18,436 bases of DNA. It comes from JBBIRM01 sp037441765 (GTDB lineage Bacteria > Desulfobacterota > BSN033 > UBA1163). Of the stretch, positions 1 through 7,727 are shown in pieces. Each line of letters begins with the position of its first letter. Within the stretch, counting starts at the first letter, position 1. Below the pieces are notes generated by a model. That model saw nothing but the letters and a program-made list of their open reading frames with translations. It ran no database searches and was not told where the DNA came from. The stretch spans positions 1 through 18,436 of the forward strand of contig JBBIRM010000044.1 of NCBI GenBank assembly GCA_037441765.1, written 5' to 3'. Position numbers and translations under genes: made by a program.

Positions 1-952
1 CCGGACAAGCATTGGCACCTCCTCTGATGGTTGTGGGGTCAATCTCCATCTTCAGGAGGATGGTTCTGTTCTGCTTTTTCAGGGTTTGGTAGAGATGGGG
101 CAGGGACAATTTACCTCTCTTTCCCAAATTACTGCAGAAGCCCTCGGTGTGGGTTTAGAAGATGTAAGGGTGGTTACACCAGATACGGATATTGCACCTG
201 AATCTGGTCCAACGGTAGGATCGAGATCAACAACCCTTATGGGAAATGCAATCCTGCAGGCTGCCGAGATGATTAAAAAGCCACTTTTTGAATCCGCCTC
301 TGAACTCTTAGGAGTCCCTCCTGAAAGGCTTGTGGCTAAAAACCGACGGATCTATGATCGAGAAAATCCAGGTCACTCCATCGAACTAAAAGAGGCTGCC
401 CGGAGATCAATGGCCATGGGAAGAAGGATGATGGGACAAGGGTGGTATACCCCTCCCAGGTCATCCCTTGATCTGGAGACAGGCCAGGGCTCTCCCTATT
501 TTGTCTATACCTATTGTACCCAGATGGCTGAAGTAGAAGTGGACGTGAAAACCGGGGAAGTAGATGTGATTAAGATTGTAGCGACATTTGATATTGGGAA
601 AGCAATCAACCCAATTATGTTGGAAGGCCAGATTGAGGGTGGGATCATGATGGGCCTCGGGTATGCACTTATGGAAGAGGTCGTTATGAAAGAGGGGTTC
701 ATCCAGAACCTTGGGCTTCAGGATTATCTCATCCCCACCGCTTTGGATGCCCCGGAAATTGTTCCCCTTTATATTGAATATCATCCTAATATCCATGGGC
801 CATTCGGTGCAAAAGGGATCGGGGAGATGCCCAATATCCCTGCACCACCTGCGATTACCAATGCCATTGCCAATGCAGTTGGGGCAAGGGTTAGAGACCT
901 TCCTGCTCATTCAGAAAAGGTTTTTTGGGCTATTAAGGATAGAAGGAGATGA
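1..952 (+). CDS. Molybdopterin-binding large subunit of a xanthine dehydrogenase/aldehyde oxidase-family hydroxylase (5' truncated)
   Basis: The gene runs off the left edge; the frame is open from base 2, giving 316 C-terminal residues of a protein that is usually 700-780 residues. The family hydroxylates heterocycles or aldehydes at a molybdenum-cytosine-dinucleotide centre, with electrons passing to [2Fe-2S] and FAD subunits, which are presumably upstream and outside the window. Visible motifs are VEMGQGQ (the conserved Mo-cofactor loop), GSRSTT, a GKAINP stretch where the family carries its conserved Asn-Pro, and GAKGIGEMP near the C-terminus, whose Glu matches the catalytic base of the family. 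The TTG at 86 is an internal codon, not a start, because homologous sequence continues upstream. The stop overlaps the ribosome site of the next gene by a few bases, suggesting co-transcription. The substrate is unknown; nothing here separates a xanthine, nicotinate, aromatic or CO-dehydrogenase-like member. Confidence 0.93.
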   Translation, partial: RTSIGTSSDGCGVNLHLQEDGSVLLFQGLVEMGQGQFTSLSQITAEALGVGLEDVRVVTPDTDIAPESGPTVGSRSTTLMGNAILQAAEMIKKPLFESASELLGVPPERLVAKNRRIYDRENPGHSIELKEAARRSMAMGRRMMGQGWYTPPRSSLDLETGQGSPYFVYTYCTQMAEVEVDVKTGEVDVIKIVATFDIGKAINPIMLEGQIEGGIMMGLGYALMEEVVMKEGFIQNLGLQDYLIPTALDAPEIVPLYIEYHPNIHGPFGAKGIGEMPNIPAPPAITNAIANAVGARVRDLPAHSEKVFWAIKDRRR

Positions 953-955
953 AGA

Positions 956-1258
956 ATGTCTATTTTTGTCCTCTTTAGAGTTGAGATTAAGGAGGGGAAA
1001 GAGAAGGAGTACAGGAAGATCTCCACTGAGGTCTTAGCGGCTGCAAAAGAACAGGAAGAACTGATTTCAATGGAGAGGGCAAAGTCTATCTTAAAGGAGA
1101 GGACCTATGTCTCAATCAGTGAGTGGGAGAGTGTGGAGGCGATCGAGAAATGGGTTCGCCACCCAAAACATCAGGAGGCGATGAGGAGAGGAAGAGAAGA
1201 ACTCTTTTCCTGGTATTCAGTAAAAAGAATGGTCGAGTTGAAGGGGGGAGAAAAGTAA
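956..1258 (+). CDS. ABM-fold (antibiotic biosynthesis monooxygenase / HmoA-like) small protein
   Basis: This 100-residue protein starts 3 bases after the Mo-hydroxylase stop, with AAGGAGAT as ribosome site lying in the end of the preceding gene. The pattern fits the dimeric alpha+beta barrel ABM family: an N-terminal strand (FVLFRVEI), a Lys/Glu-rich helix, the strand-plus-helix signature SISEWESVEAIEKWVRHPKH, then RRGREELFSWYSV. Members include quinol and polyketide monooxygenases, heme-degrading HmoA-like enzymes and many proteins of unknown role. In a probable anaerobe, next to a Mo-hydroxylase, a stress or heme-related function or a small accessory role is as likely as true monooxygenation. 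No Asn/Trp heme-oxygenase pair could be assigned confidently. The family call is fairly sure; the function is open. Confidence 0.75.
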   Translation: MSIFVLFRVEIKEGKEKEYRKISTEVLAAAKEQEELISMERAKSILKERTYVSISEWESVEAIEKWVRHPKHQEAMRRGREELFSWYSVKRMVELKGGEK

Positions 1259-1340
1259 ATTTTTTAGAAGAAAGGAGGTGGGAGAAGGGTTTTTGTTGGG
1301 TTTTGGCTTTTAAGGGTTAAAAATTCAATAAGGTTTAAAA

Positions 1341-1349
1341 AAGGAGGTG
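1341..1349 (+). promoter_or_regulatory. Ribosome binding site deciding the start of the binding-protein gene
   Basis: AAGGAGGTG is a near-perfect anti-16S match ending 6 bases before the ATG at 1356. The upstream GTG at 1347 lies inside this site, so it cannot be the start; ATG 1356 is preferred. The same 11-base string also occurs at 1271-1281 without a credible gene behind it. Confidence 0.8.
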
Positions 1350-1355
1350 GCATTC

Positions 1356-2642
1356 ATGAAGACAAAGAAGAAGATTACGAGAAGGTCATTTTTGAAAAAG
1401 GCAGGAGTCATTGGTGGGGCAGCGGTATTGGGAGGAATTGGGTTTCCAAACATCTCAATTGCACAGAAAGCCCCCATCAAGATTGGCTGTATCTTCCCAT
1501 TGACCGGTCCTTTTTCAACTGAGGCCCATTATCAGCAGGAGGCAGCGATCTTGGCAGTTGAGGAATACAATGCCAGGGGAGGGGTCTTAGGCCGAAAGAT
1601 AGAACTGGTCATCAGGGATGATAAACTCAAACCCGATGAGGCAGCCAGAAGAACGAAGGAGTTGATTGAGAAGGACAATGTTGACCTCATCTTTGGAGGC
1701 CTTGGGGCGCATACTCAATTGGCAATCAATGAGCAGGCAAAACTTGCAAAGAAGATATTTATGTCGATCAGCCAGTCAAATGAGATTACGCAGTGGCCAG
1801 ACGTTAGCCCCTATACCTTCCATGAGGCGATCAATCCCTATATGACTACCCATTCCTTTGGTCCATGGATTTTTAAGAATTTAGGAAAGAAATGGTTCTT
1901 CCTGACTGCAGACTACTCTTTTGGCTGGCAATTAACAGAAGGGTTCAGAAAGATCGGTAAAGAGTTAGGAATTATCGATGCAGGAGAGATTAAACATCCC
2001 TTGGGATCCACTGACTACTTCCCATACTTTCCAAAAATTCTTGCCGCAGAACCAGAAGTTCTCATTTTAGACAATTTTGGAAAAGATCAACTCAATTCCA
2101 TCAAGCAGGCCCATGCCTTCGGACTGAAGAAGAAGATGAAACTTGTCAGTGCGATCGTCTTGCTATCTGCACGTGTTGGAGCGGGGGATGAAGCCTATGA
2201 AGGGGTTTATGGTGGCTCGACCTTCTGGTGGGAGTTGGAGAAGCAGTTACCTGCAGCAAAGAAATTTGTATCCGCCTACCAGAAACGCTGGGGGAAACCC
2301 CCCACGGACTACGCTGGTTACTCCTATGGTGGAATGATGGAGTTGATCGGTGCAATCGAGGCGGCAGGATCCTTAGACATGAAGAAGATGATCCTCAAAC
2401 TTGAAGGCCATGAATATAACCATTACAAAGGGAAGCAGTGGTGGGTTCCCTGGAGCCATCAGTCCATTCAGGATTTCTTTATTCTTCGCTCTAAGAAGGC
2501 ATCGGAGAAGAAAGGAGAATGGGATCTGTTTGAGGTCGTTGCTACAGAGAAGGCTCATGATAAGATGGACCGAACCTGGGAGGCATTAGGCCTTAAAGCA
2601 TCCGGCCTCAAGCCTAACGAGCCGTTAAGCAAATTACTATAA
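1356..2642 (+). CDS. Branched-chain amino acid-type ABC transporter periplasmic substrate-binding protein
   Basis: Mature residues resemble the Leu/Ile/Val-binding (Peripla_BP_6, type I) family: PIKIGCIFPLTGPF at about 39-52, then NARGGVLGRKIELV, typical of LivJ/amide-binding proteins. The protein delivers a small organic ligand to the LivHMGF channel encoded just downstream. The N-terminus MKTKKKITRRSFLKKAG carries a textbook twin-arginine motif (TRRSFLK, residues 8-14), a hydrophobic stretch and a plausible cleavage site after SIA (about residue 36), so export is likely by Tat. Length from ATG 1356 is 428 residues, normal for the family. Ligands of this family range from amino acids to aromatic acids, amides and urea; nothing in the sequence fixes the ligand. 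A hairpin follows the stop and may raise binding-protein expression over the permeases. Confidence 0.93.
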   Translation: MKTKKKITRRSFLKKAGVIGGAAVLGGIGFPNISIAQKAPIKIGCIFPLTGPFSTEAHYQQEAAILAVEEYNARGGVLGRKIELVIRDDKLKPDEAARRTKELIEKDNVDLIFGGLGAHTQLAINEQAKLAKKIFMSISQSNEITQWPDVSPYTFHEAINPYMTTHSFGPWIFKNLGKKWFFLTADYSFGWQLTEGFRKIGKELGIIDAGEIKHPLGSTDYFPYFPKILAAEPEVLILDNFGKDQLNSIKQAHAFGLKKKMKLVSAIVLLSARVGAGDEAYEGVYGGSTFWWELEKQLPAAKKFVSAYQKRWGKPPTDYAGYSYGGMMELIGAIEAAGSLDMKKMILKLEGHEYNHYKGKQWWVPWSHQSIQDFFILRSKKASEKKGEWDLFEVVATEKAHDKMDRTWEALGLKASGLKPNEPLSKLL

Positions 2643-2648
2643 ATTTAT

Positions 2649-2684
2649 AAAGGGGTTCATTCCGTTTAGGGATGAACCCCTTTT
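2649..2684 (+). terminator. Intercistronic hairpin (partial terminator or mRNA-end stabiliser)
   Basis: The arms at 2649-2660 and 2672-2683 are perfectly complementary over 12 bp, with an 11-base loop, ending in a short TTTT. The hairpin lies between the binding-protein stop and the permease start, with only 10 bases left before the livH ATG at 2695. Because livH has no visible promoter of its own, partial termination or 3'-end protection of the binding-protein mRNA is more likely than complete termination. Such an arrangement commonly gives more binding protein than membrane subunits. Confidence 0.7.
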
Positions 2685-2694
2685 GGAGAAAGAA

Positions 2695-3584
2695 ATGTTT
2701 GACATACCTCTTTCTGCTTTAGGGCTTCAAATCTTTATGGGTTTTACATTGGGGATGATCTTTGTTCTTCTTGCGGTAGGNNNNNNNNNNCCCTTATCTT
2801 TGGTATGCTCACTGTGGTCAACTTTGCCCATGGTGCATTCTATATGTGGGGGGCCTATGCAGGGCTATTGGCTATGGAATATATCGGGAATTTTTGGGTG
2901 GCCCTGGTAATCGTTCCCATTGTGGTTGGTGGAGTGGGGATGCTTCTGGAAAGGTTCGCAGTTAGAAGGCTATATGGCCTTAATCCAGATTATCCATTAC
3001 TCCTCACATTTGGCTTCTCACTGGTGATGATTGAGATTGTGAGGATCATCTGGGGAACCGCAGATCATCCCTTCAGCAGTCCACCTGCTCTCCAGCAGCC
3101 AGTCAACTTAGGGCTCTTTTTCTTTCCGTCTTATTGGCTCTTTGTCATTGTGGTGACAATGGTGGTATTGGTATTGCTTTGGATTCTATTGAAAAAGACC
3201 GATATTGGCTTAATCATTCGGGCAGGGACGAGGGACAGTTTAATGGTCAAGGTATGTGGGATTGACATTTCTAAGATTTGGCTTCTTGTCTTCGGTATGG
3301 GCACAGGAATAGCAGGGTTGGCTGGAATTCTGGCTGCTCCCATGAGAGGTGTCTATCCTGAAATGGGGATCACCATGATTGTCGAATGCTTTGTGGTAGT
3401 GGTGGTTGGTGGAATGGGAAGCCTGGTTGGCGCCATTTATAGCGGAATCATTTTAGGAATTGTGGTGAGTTTCACCACATTGATCTACCCTCCCATGGCC
3501 AACATTGTAATCTTTCTTGTCATGGCAGTGATTTTGCTGATCAGACCAAGTGGGCTTTTTGGTGAAAAGGGACTCTTAGAGTAG
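2695..3584 (+). CDS. livH: LivH-type ABC transporter permease (interrupted by an N gap, not a real frameshift)
   Basis: This inner-membrane permease pairs with LivM to form the translocation channel. The first segment (2695-2780) encodes MFDIPLSALG followed by a membrane helix ending in FVLLAVG; after the N run the protein resumes in another frame with TLIFGMLTVVNFAHGAFYMWGAY, the diagnostic LivH block. Family members read AVG-L-TLIFG, so the real gap is probably about 5 bases, giving roughly 294 residues in one frame. Several hydrophobic helices follow, and the C-terminus has GGMGSLVGAIYSGIILG and the usual LLIRPSGLFGE ending. ATG 2695 is preferred over the TTG at 2683 because GGAGAAAG sits just upstream and the family begins close to this point. 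The livM gene follows after 19 bases. Confidence 0.9.
2781..2790. other. Assembly gap (10 N)
   Basis: There are ten consecutive undetermined bases inside livH. The reading frame differs on the two sides by an amount incompatible with exactly ten bases. Restoring the frame needs a length of 2 modulo 3, and 5 fits the conserved protein. The 10 N therefore look like a placeholder of arbitrary length. Confidence 0.97.
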
Positions 3585-3603
3585 AAGAAAGGTAATAGGA
3601 GAA

Positions 3604-4578
3604 ATGGAAAAAAGGTCTATCATAAAAAAGGGTTTAATCTGGGCATCGAATCACCCTCTCTGGATGATAATCCTCTTTTTTCTCATCTTTCCATTTATCA
3701 TGCCCTATAAGGCATTGGCTACCCTCATCTTGATTAATGGATTATTTTCATTAGGGTTTAATATCCTCTATGGTTATACTGGTCTTCTCAGTTTTGGCCA
3801 TGCTGCTTATTTTGGTTTGGGGGCTTATGGCGTTGGGATCCTTCTCGTCCGCTATCAGGTTTCTGTCTGGACAGCGTTGCTTTCCAGCATCATTATTTCG
3901 GGTCTGGGGGCCCTGGTCATTGGTTTTTTCTGTTTGAGGCGCCGTGGAATCTATTTTGCACTTCTAAACCTTGCCTTTGCTCAGATGCTATATTTTATAG
4001 GATTCCAGTGGGTCTCATTGACAGGAGGAGAAGTTGGATTACGAAACATTCCAACCCCCCCTCTACAGCTCCCGGGTTTTTCCATCGATATCTATACACC
4101 TTTGAGATTTTATTACTTCACATTTATATTTGTGACTATCGCTCTCATAGTGCTCAAAAGAATTCTGGATTCTCCTTTTGGAAGGGTATTGGAGGCGATC
4201 CGAGAAAATGAGAGTAGGGCACGGGCCATTGGATATCATACGAATCATGTCAAGTGGCTTTCCTATATTATGTCAGGGGTCTTTTCAGGGTTAGCAGGAG
4301 GGCTTTACACCCTCTATATGCATTTTGTGGGTATTGAGTATTTATATTGGACCACCTCAGGAATGGTTGTTATGATGACACTGCTGGGAGGAGCAGGAAC
4401 TTTTTTTGGTCCATTCATTGGAGCAGGTGTCTATCTTTACCTTGAAGATATTATTAGCATCTATACTAAACACTGGATGATCTTTGTTGGTTCAATCTTC
4501 TTCCTTTGCGTCCTGATGTTTCCTGAAGGTATCTGGGGAAGGGTTAAAAGCAGAATCGATCGCTTAAAAACATCCTAA
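3604..4578 (+). CDS. livM: LivM-type ABC transporter permease
   Basis: This 324-residue polytopic membrane protein is the partner of LivH in the importer channel. It shows the LivM signature LGFNILYGYTGLLSFGHAAYFGLGAYG (residues about 55-81, seen here in pieces), multiple hydrophobic helices, and the cytoplasmic EAA-like loop DSPFGRVLEAIRENESRARAIGYH that contacts the ATPases. The C-terminus VLMFPEGIWGRVKSR is typical. Length is normal for a LivM without a long N-terminal extension. ATG 3604 has an AGGAG ribosome site directly upstream. The gene is 19 bases behind livH and 17 bases ahead of livG, consistent with one transcript. Confidence 0.93.
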   Translation: MEKRSIIKKGLIWASNHPLWMIILFFLIFPFIMPYKALATLILINGLFSLGFNILYGYTGLLSFGHAAYFGLGAYGVGILLVRYQVSVWTALLSSIIISGLGALVIGFFCLRRRGIYFALLNLAFAQMLYFIGFQWVSLTGGEVGLRNIPTPPLQLPGFSIDIYTPLRFYYFTFIFVTIALIVLKRILDSPFGRVLEAIRENESRARAIGYHTNHVKWLSYIMSGVFSGLAGGLYTLYMHFVGIEYLYWTTSGMVVMMTLLGGAGTFFGPFIGAGVYLYLEDIISIYTKHWMIFVGSIFFLCVLMFPEGIWGRVKSRIDRLKTS

Positions 4579-4595
4579 GTGAGGGAAGGTGAGAG

Positions 4596-5339
4596 ATGGA
4601 AATTTTGAGGACTGAAAATTTGACAAAAAACTTTGGTGGGTTGACCGCTGTCAATAGGGTCAATTTTGTCTTGGAGGAAGGAAGGCTCCAATCGATTATT
4701 GGCCCCAATGGTGCAGGAAAGAGCACCTTCTTTAAGATGATATCTGGGGAGCATGTTCCTTCCTCAGGGAAGATCTGGTTTAGGGGAGAGGACATCACAG
4801 GCCTCCCTCAGCATGAGATTTCCCATAGGGGAATTGCGACTTCATATCAAATTACCAATATCTTTCCAAAACTGACCACCTTTGAGAATGTGAGGATTGC
4901 CGTCCAGTCCCGTAAGACCACATTCAATTTTTGGACAAGAGCGGATCAGCATGATGATCTCAATGGGAAAGCCATAAGAATCCTTGAAACGGTTGGACTA
5001 CTGGAGAAGAAGGATATTCTTGCATGTAACCTTTCCCATGGAGATCAAAGGCACCTTGAGATTGCAATCGCCTTAGCCACGGATCCTGTTCTTCTTCTAC
5101 TCGATGAGCCCACCGCAGGTTTAAATCCTGCTGAAACGGTTGAGACGATGGAACTCATTAAAAAGATTTCAAAAGGATTGTCAGTCATACTGGTGGAGCA
5201 TAAAATGAAGGTGATAATGAATATTTCAGAGACTATTACAGTTCTTCACGATGGACAGGTGATTGCGGTTGGGAGTCCAGAAGAGATTCAGGAGAATGAG
5301 ACCGTCAGAAAGGTCTATTTAGGAGGGAAGAAGGAATGA
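4596..5339 (+). CDS. livG: LivG-type ABC transporter ATP-binding protein
   Basis: This is one of two ATPases that power the importer on the cytoplasmic face. In its 247 residues all nucleotide-binding elements are present: Walker A GPNGAGKST (36-44), Q-loop Gln85, signature LSHGDQR (146-152, the LivG variant of LSGGQ), Walker B LLLLDEP with catalytic Glu171, and switch His202 in VEHKM. The C-terminal segment with VLHDGQVIAVGSPEEIQ and VYLG is typical of LivG and aligns with its short extra domain. The start codon sits behind a GA-rich ribosome site. The last four bases ATGA are shared with the start of livF, so the two are translationally coupled. Confidence 0.95.
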   Translation: MEILRTENLTKNFGGLTAVNRVNFVLEEGRLQSIIGPNGAGKSTFFKMISGEHVPSSGKIWFRGEDITGLPQHEISHRGIATSYQITNIFPKLTTFENVRIAVQSRKTTFNFWTRADQHDDLNGKAIRILETVGLLEKKDILACNLSHGDQRHLEIAIALATDPVLLLLDEPTAGLNPAETVETMELIKKISKGLSVILVEHKMKVIMNISETITVLHDGQVIAVGSPEEIQENETVRKVYLGGKKE

Positions 5340-6049
5340 TCTTGGAAGTTAAGGAGATTCATACCTATTACGGACAGAGTCATATCCTGCAGGGAGTCTC
5401 ACTTGAGGTGGAAAAAGGAGAGATGGTTACCCTTTTGGGAAGAAATGGAGCAGGAAAGACCACAACCCTTAAGAGTATTCTTGGCATAGTTCCCCCAAAA
5501 ACTGGTGAGATCACTTTCTTAGGAGAGAAGATCAGTGGCTTGCCTCCCCATCTGATTTCCCAGATGGGAATAAGTTTTGTCCCTGAGGAGAGAAGAATTG
5601 TTCCAGGGTTGACGGTCTATGAAAATTTGAAATTGGCCATGCTGAAAAATAAAAGGAAGAACAGGACAAAGGAGAAAGAGATACTTGATCGGGTATGGGA
5701 GATATTCCCGAGGCTAAGGGAACGTTGGCAACAGGAAGGAACAAGCCTTAGCGGTGGGGAGCAGCAGATGCTTGCCATAGCAAGGGGACTGGTTTCAGAA
5801 CCTATTTTGATGCTGGTGGATGAACCGACAGAGGGACTGATGCCGCTTCTCGTCCAAAGGATTGAGGAGGTTTTAAAGGAGATTCAAAACGATGGGGTCA
5901 CCATTCTTCTGGTGGAACAGAACATGGAGATGGCCTTGGATATTTCACAGAAGGCCTATGTGATGGATGAAGGGGTGATCAAATATAAAGGGAATGCTGA
6001 TGAGGTTAGAAGGAACGAAGAGGTTCAGAGAAGATACCTCGCGATCTAA
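5336..6049 (+). CDS. livF: LivF-type ABC transporter ATP-binding protein
   Basis: This 237-residue protein is the second ATPase of the importer. It shows Walker A GRNGAGKTT (35-43), signature LSGGEQQ (138-144), Walker B LMLVDEP with Glu163, and VEQN in place of the switch histidine (Gln195), the usual LivF variant. LivG keeps the histidine, so the ATPase heterodimer has one atypical switch position, as in other LivFG pairs. The gene overlaps livG by four bases (ATGA). It is the last gene of the transporter set; after it come 215 bases with only a weak hairpin before the M24 gene. Confidence 0.95.
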   Translation: MILEVKEIHTYYGQSHILQGVSLEVEKGEMVTLLGRNGAGKTTTLKSILGIVPPKTGEITFLGEKISGLPPHLISQMGISFVPEERRIVPGLTVYENLKLAMLKNKRKNRTKEKEILDRVWEIFPRLRERWQQEGTSLSGGEQQMLAIARGLVSEPILMLVDEPTEGLMPLLVQRIEEVLKEIQNDGVTILLVEQNMEMALDISQKAYVMDEGVIKYKGNADEVRRNEEVQRRYLAI

Positions 6050-6082
6050 TCCTGAAGTGGTCCAGGATTTCCCTTCTCTTTC
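6050..6082 (+). terminator. Weak hairpin plus pyrimidine tract after livF
   Basis: TCCTG at 6050-6054 pairs with CAGGA at 6063-6067 over an 8-base loop, followed by a C/T-rich run. A stem of only five pairs is marginal, so some read-through into the M24 gene is likely if it terminates at all. The rest of 6083-6264 shows three TTTCAA copies (about 6113, 6161 and 6216) and a seven-codon reading frame, but no convincing promoter. Confidence 0.3.
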
Positions 6083-6264
6083 TCTCTAAATCGATAAAAA
6101 AGGAAATTGTAGTTTCAAGTTAATTTTTTCCACATCAACATCCATGAAGAAAGGGGGTGATTTCAAGATTATTTATATAGAGGTGAGATATGGGTGGTGT
6201 TTTTAGGCCTTAGAGTTTCAATTTTTTGAGATGATTAAACTTCGATTAAAGAAAGGAGATACTT

Positions 6265-7650
6265 ATGGGAATTAATGCAGTTCATACAAAATATTCTACA
6301 TGGGATGGCGCAGTCGCAATGAAGGAATTTGCGAAGAAGTTTAAGCCCGCAAAAACTCCAATGGCTTTTGAGTATCCTGTCATCCCTGGCTATTATGGTT
6401 ATCGGGGTGCTGGAACACAGGGCGTTGACTTTGATAACCGAATTGACTTTGCAAGAATGAGGAAGTATCGCCTTGAAAGAACCAGGGAACAATTAAAGGC
6501 ATTCAATGTGGGCGCTATTTTATCCATTCAGGAATGGAATACGAGATATATTACCGGCACATGGACACCGGGTTGGACGACCCCAGCCTCAGGATTGCGA
6601 TACTGCCTCTTCCCAGTGACTGCCAATGGCCCTATTCTATATGAGCAGGGTGAGATAGGCTATCATACTCGACAGATGGCTCCATGGATTGAGAAAGTCA
6701 AAGTGGCCATCACGGGTGCGGGCTGGAGCAGTGTCATTATGGGTAAGGCAGCCCATGCTGCTCAGAGGGATAAATTGGTCACGCAGATCATCGATGATCT
6801 GAAGGCCTATGGGGTGGCAAAAGAGACCCTGGCTCTTGATGTCTGGGACCCAGGCCTTATAGAAGGGTTTCAAAATAAGGGAATAAAAGTAATCCCCGCT
6901 GCGGAGTTGATGTTTGAGGCACGTAAGATAAAGAATGAGGACGAAGTGGAATGCCTCAGAATCGCCTCTGCAATAGGAGAGGCAATGTTTCAAACCCTCA
7001 AGGATATGCTCAAACCCGGAGTTCGAGAATCTGAAATCATGGGCGCAATGCATAAGACTGCTTATACATTGGGTGCGGAGGTTTACTCCGGGATGCTGGT
7101 TACTTCTGGACCCTTCAGCTGGCCAAACTCCCGTTATATGACCGATAGGATCATTCGTCCTTATGACATCGTTTTCGCAGATGTCTACAATACTACCTAT
7201 AATGGATACCACATCTGTTACTATAGGACCTTCAGCGTTGGAAAGCCTCCACAGCAGTTAGTGGATGCTTACAAAAAAGCCTTGGATTGGCTTTACAGGG
7301 CGATTCAAGTTATTAAACCTGGCATCACAACTAAAGAGGTTGCAGAGAAATGGCCCCCCTGCGAAGAGGATTGGAGCGATATCCTTGTGGCCCATGAGGA
7401 TCAAACAGCAGGAAGTAATTGGGCCCACGGCATTGGGATGACACTTTATGAACTACCATTGATATGGCGAGGGTGTTCACTGGATTATCCAATCCCGATT
7501 GAAAAAGGAATGACCTTTGCCATTGAGACACAACACGGGGTTCCAGGCATTGGGGGTGTAAGGATTGAGGAGATGATCCATGTGACGGATTATGGCGTAG
7601 AAATCTTGACCCAGTGGCCAATCGATGAGATCACAGTTGTTGATTTTTAA
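6265..7650 (+). CDS. M24 (pita-bread) family protein, DddP/creatinase-like, with a substituted metal ligand
   Basis: This 461-residue protein has an N-terminal creatinase-type domain (about 60-215, RMRKYRLERTREQL through WNTRYITG) and a C-terminal M24 domain (about 220-455). M24 members include Xaa-Pro aminopeptidases, creatinase and the DMSP lyase DddP; the 'RM.KYR..R' opening and SGP..WP segment resemble DddP most. Expected metal-ligand positions read Asp306, Cys318 (normally Asp, in GYHICYYRTF), His388 (NWAHGIG), Glu421 (AIETQHG) and Glu435 (GVRIEEM). The second Asp is therefore lost and the extra DddP Asp is Tyr308, so a canonical dinuclear site is unlikely; a mononuclear site or creatinase-like metal-free chemistry is possible. 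ATG 6265 has AAAGGAGA upstream. It lies between an importer and a set of oxidoreductases, suggesting a catabolic C-N, C-S or C-O cleavage role rather than peptide trimming. The substrate is not determinable. Confidence 0.85.
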   Translation: MGINAVHTKYSTWDGAVAMKEFAKKFKPAKTPMAFEYPVIPGYYGYRGAGTQGVDFDNRIDFARMRKYRLERTREQLKAFNVGAILSIQEWNTRYITGTWTPGWTTPASGLRYCLFPVTANGPILYEQGEIGYHTRQMAPWIEKVKVAITGAGWSSVIMGKAAHAAQRDKLVTQIIDDLKAYGVAKETLALDVWDPGLIEGFQNKGIKVIPAAELMFEARKIKNEDEVECLRIASAIGEAMFQTLKDMLKPGVRESEIMGAMHKTAYTLGAEVYSGMLVTSGPFSWPNSRYMTDRIIRPYDIVFADVYNTTYNGYHICYYRTFSVGKPPQQLVDAYKKALDWLYRAIQVIKPGITTKEVAEKWPPCEEDWSDILVAHEDQTAGSNWAHGIGMTLYELPLIWRGCSLDYPIPIEKGMTFAIETQHGVPGIGGVRIEEMIHVTDYGVEILTQWPIDEITVVDF

Positions 7651-7665
7651 TTTATCAAAGATATG

Positions 7666-7704
7666 AAAGGGAGGGAGATCCATTCTGGTTCTCCCCCTTT
7701 TAAT
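7666..7704 (+). terminator. Rho-independent-type terminator after the M24 gene
   Basis: A purine arm (7666-7678) pairs with the pyrimidine arm (7690-7700) through about 11 pairs with a small bulge. The loop is 11 bases and a T run and AT-rich tail follow. It ends 24 bases before the alcohol dehydrogenase start, so that gene either has its own promoter in the AT-rich 7700-7716 stretch or is transcribed by read-through. Confidence 0.65.
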
Positions 7705-7727
7705 TCTTATTATATTAGGGGTATTCC

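Noticed and set aside
461..910. 149-codon - strand frame in the Mo-hydroxylase gene
   Set aside because: It is antisense to conserved cofactor motifs and has no family resemblance.
1271..1313. A second AAAGGAGGTGG ribosome-like site followed by TTG TTG GGT TTT GGC TTT TAA
   Set aside because: A six-codon frame with a TTG start and no conserved features; the repeated string may be a vestige or chance in purine-rich sequence.
2683..2910. Separate short 75-codon protein from the first part of livH
   Set aside because: It crosses the N run into the wrong frame; the true protein continues in the other frame after the gap.
6637..7212. 191-codon open frame on the - strand inside the M24 gene
   Set aside because: It is fully antisense to a well-supported gene, has no recognisable family pattern, and its composition is that of a reverse-frame shadow.
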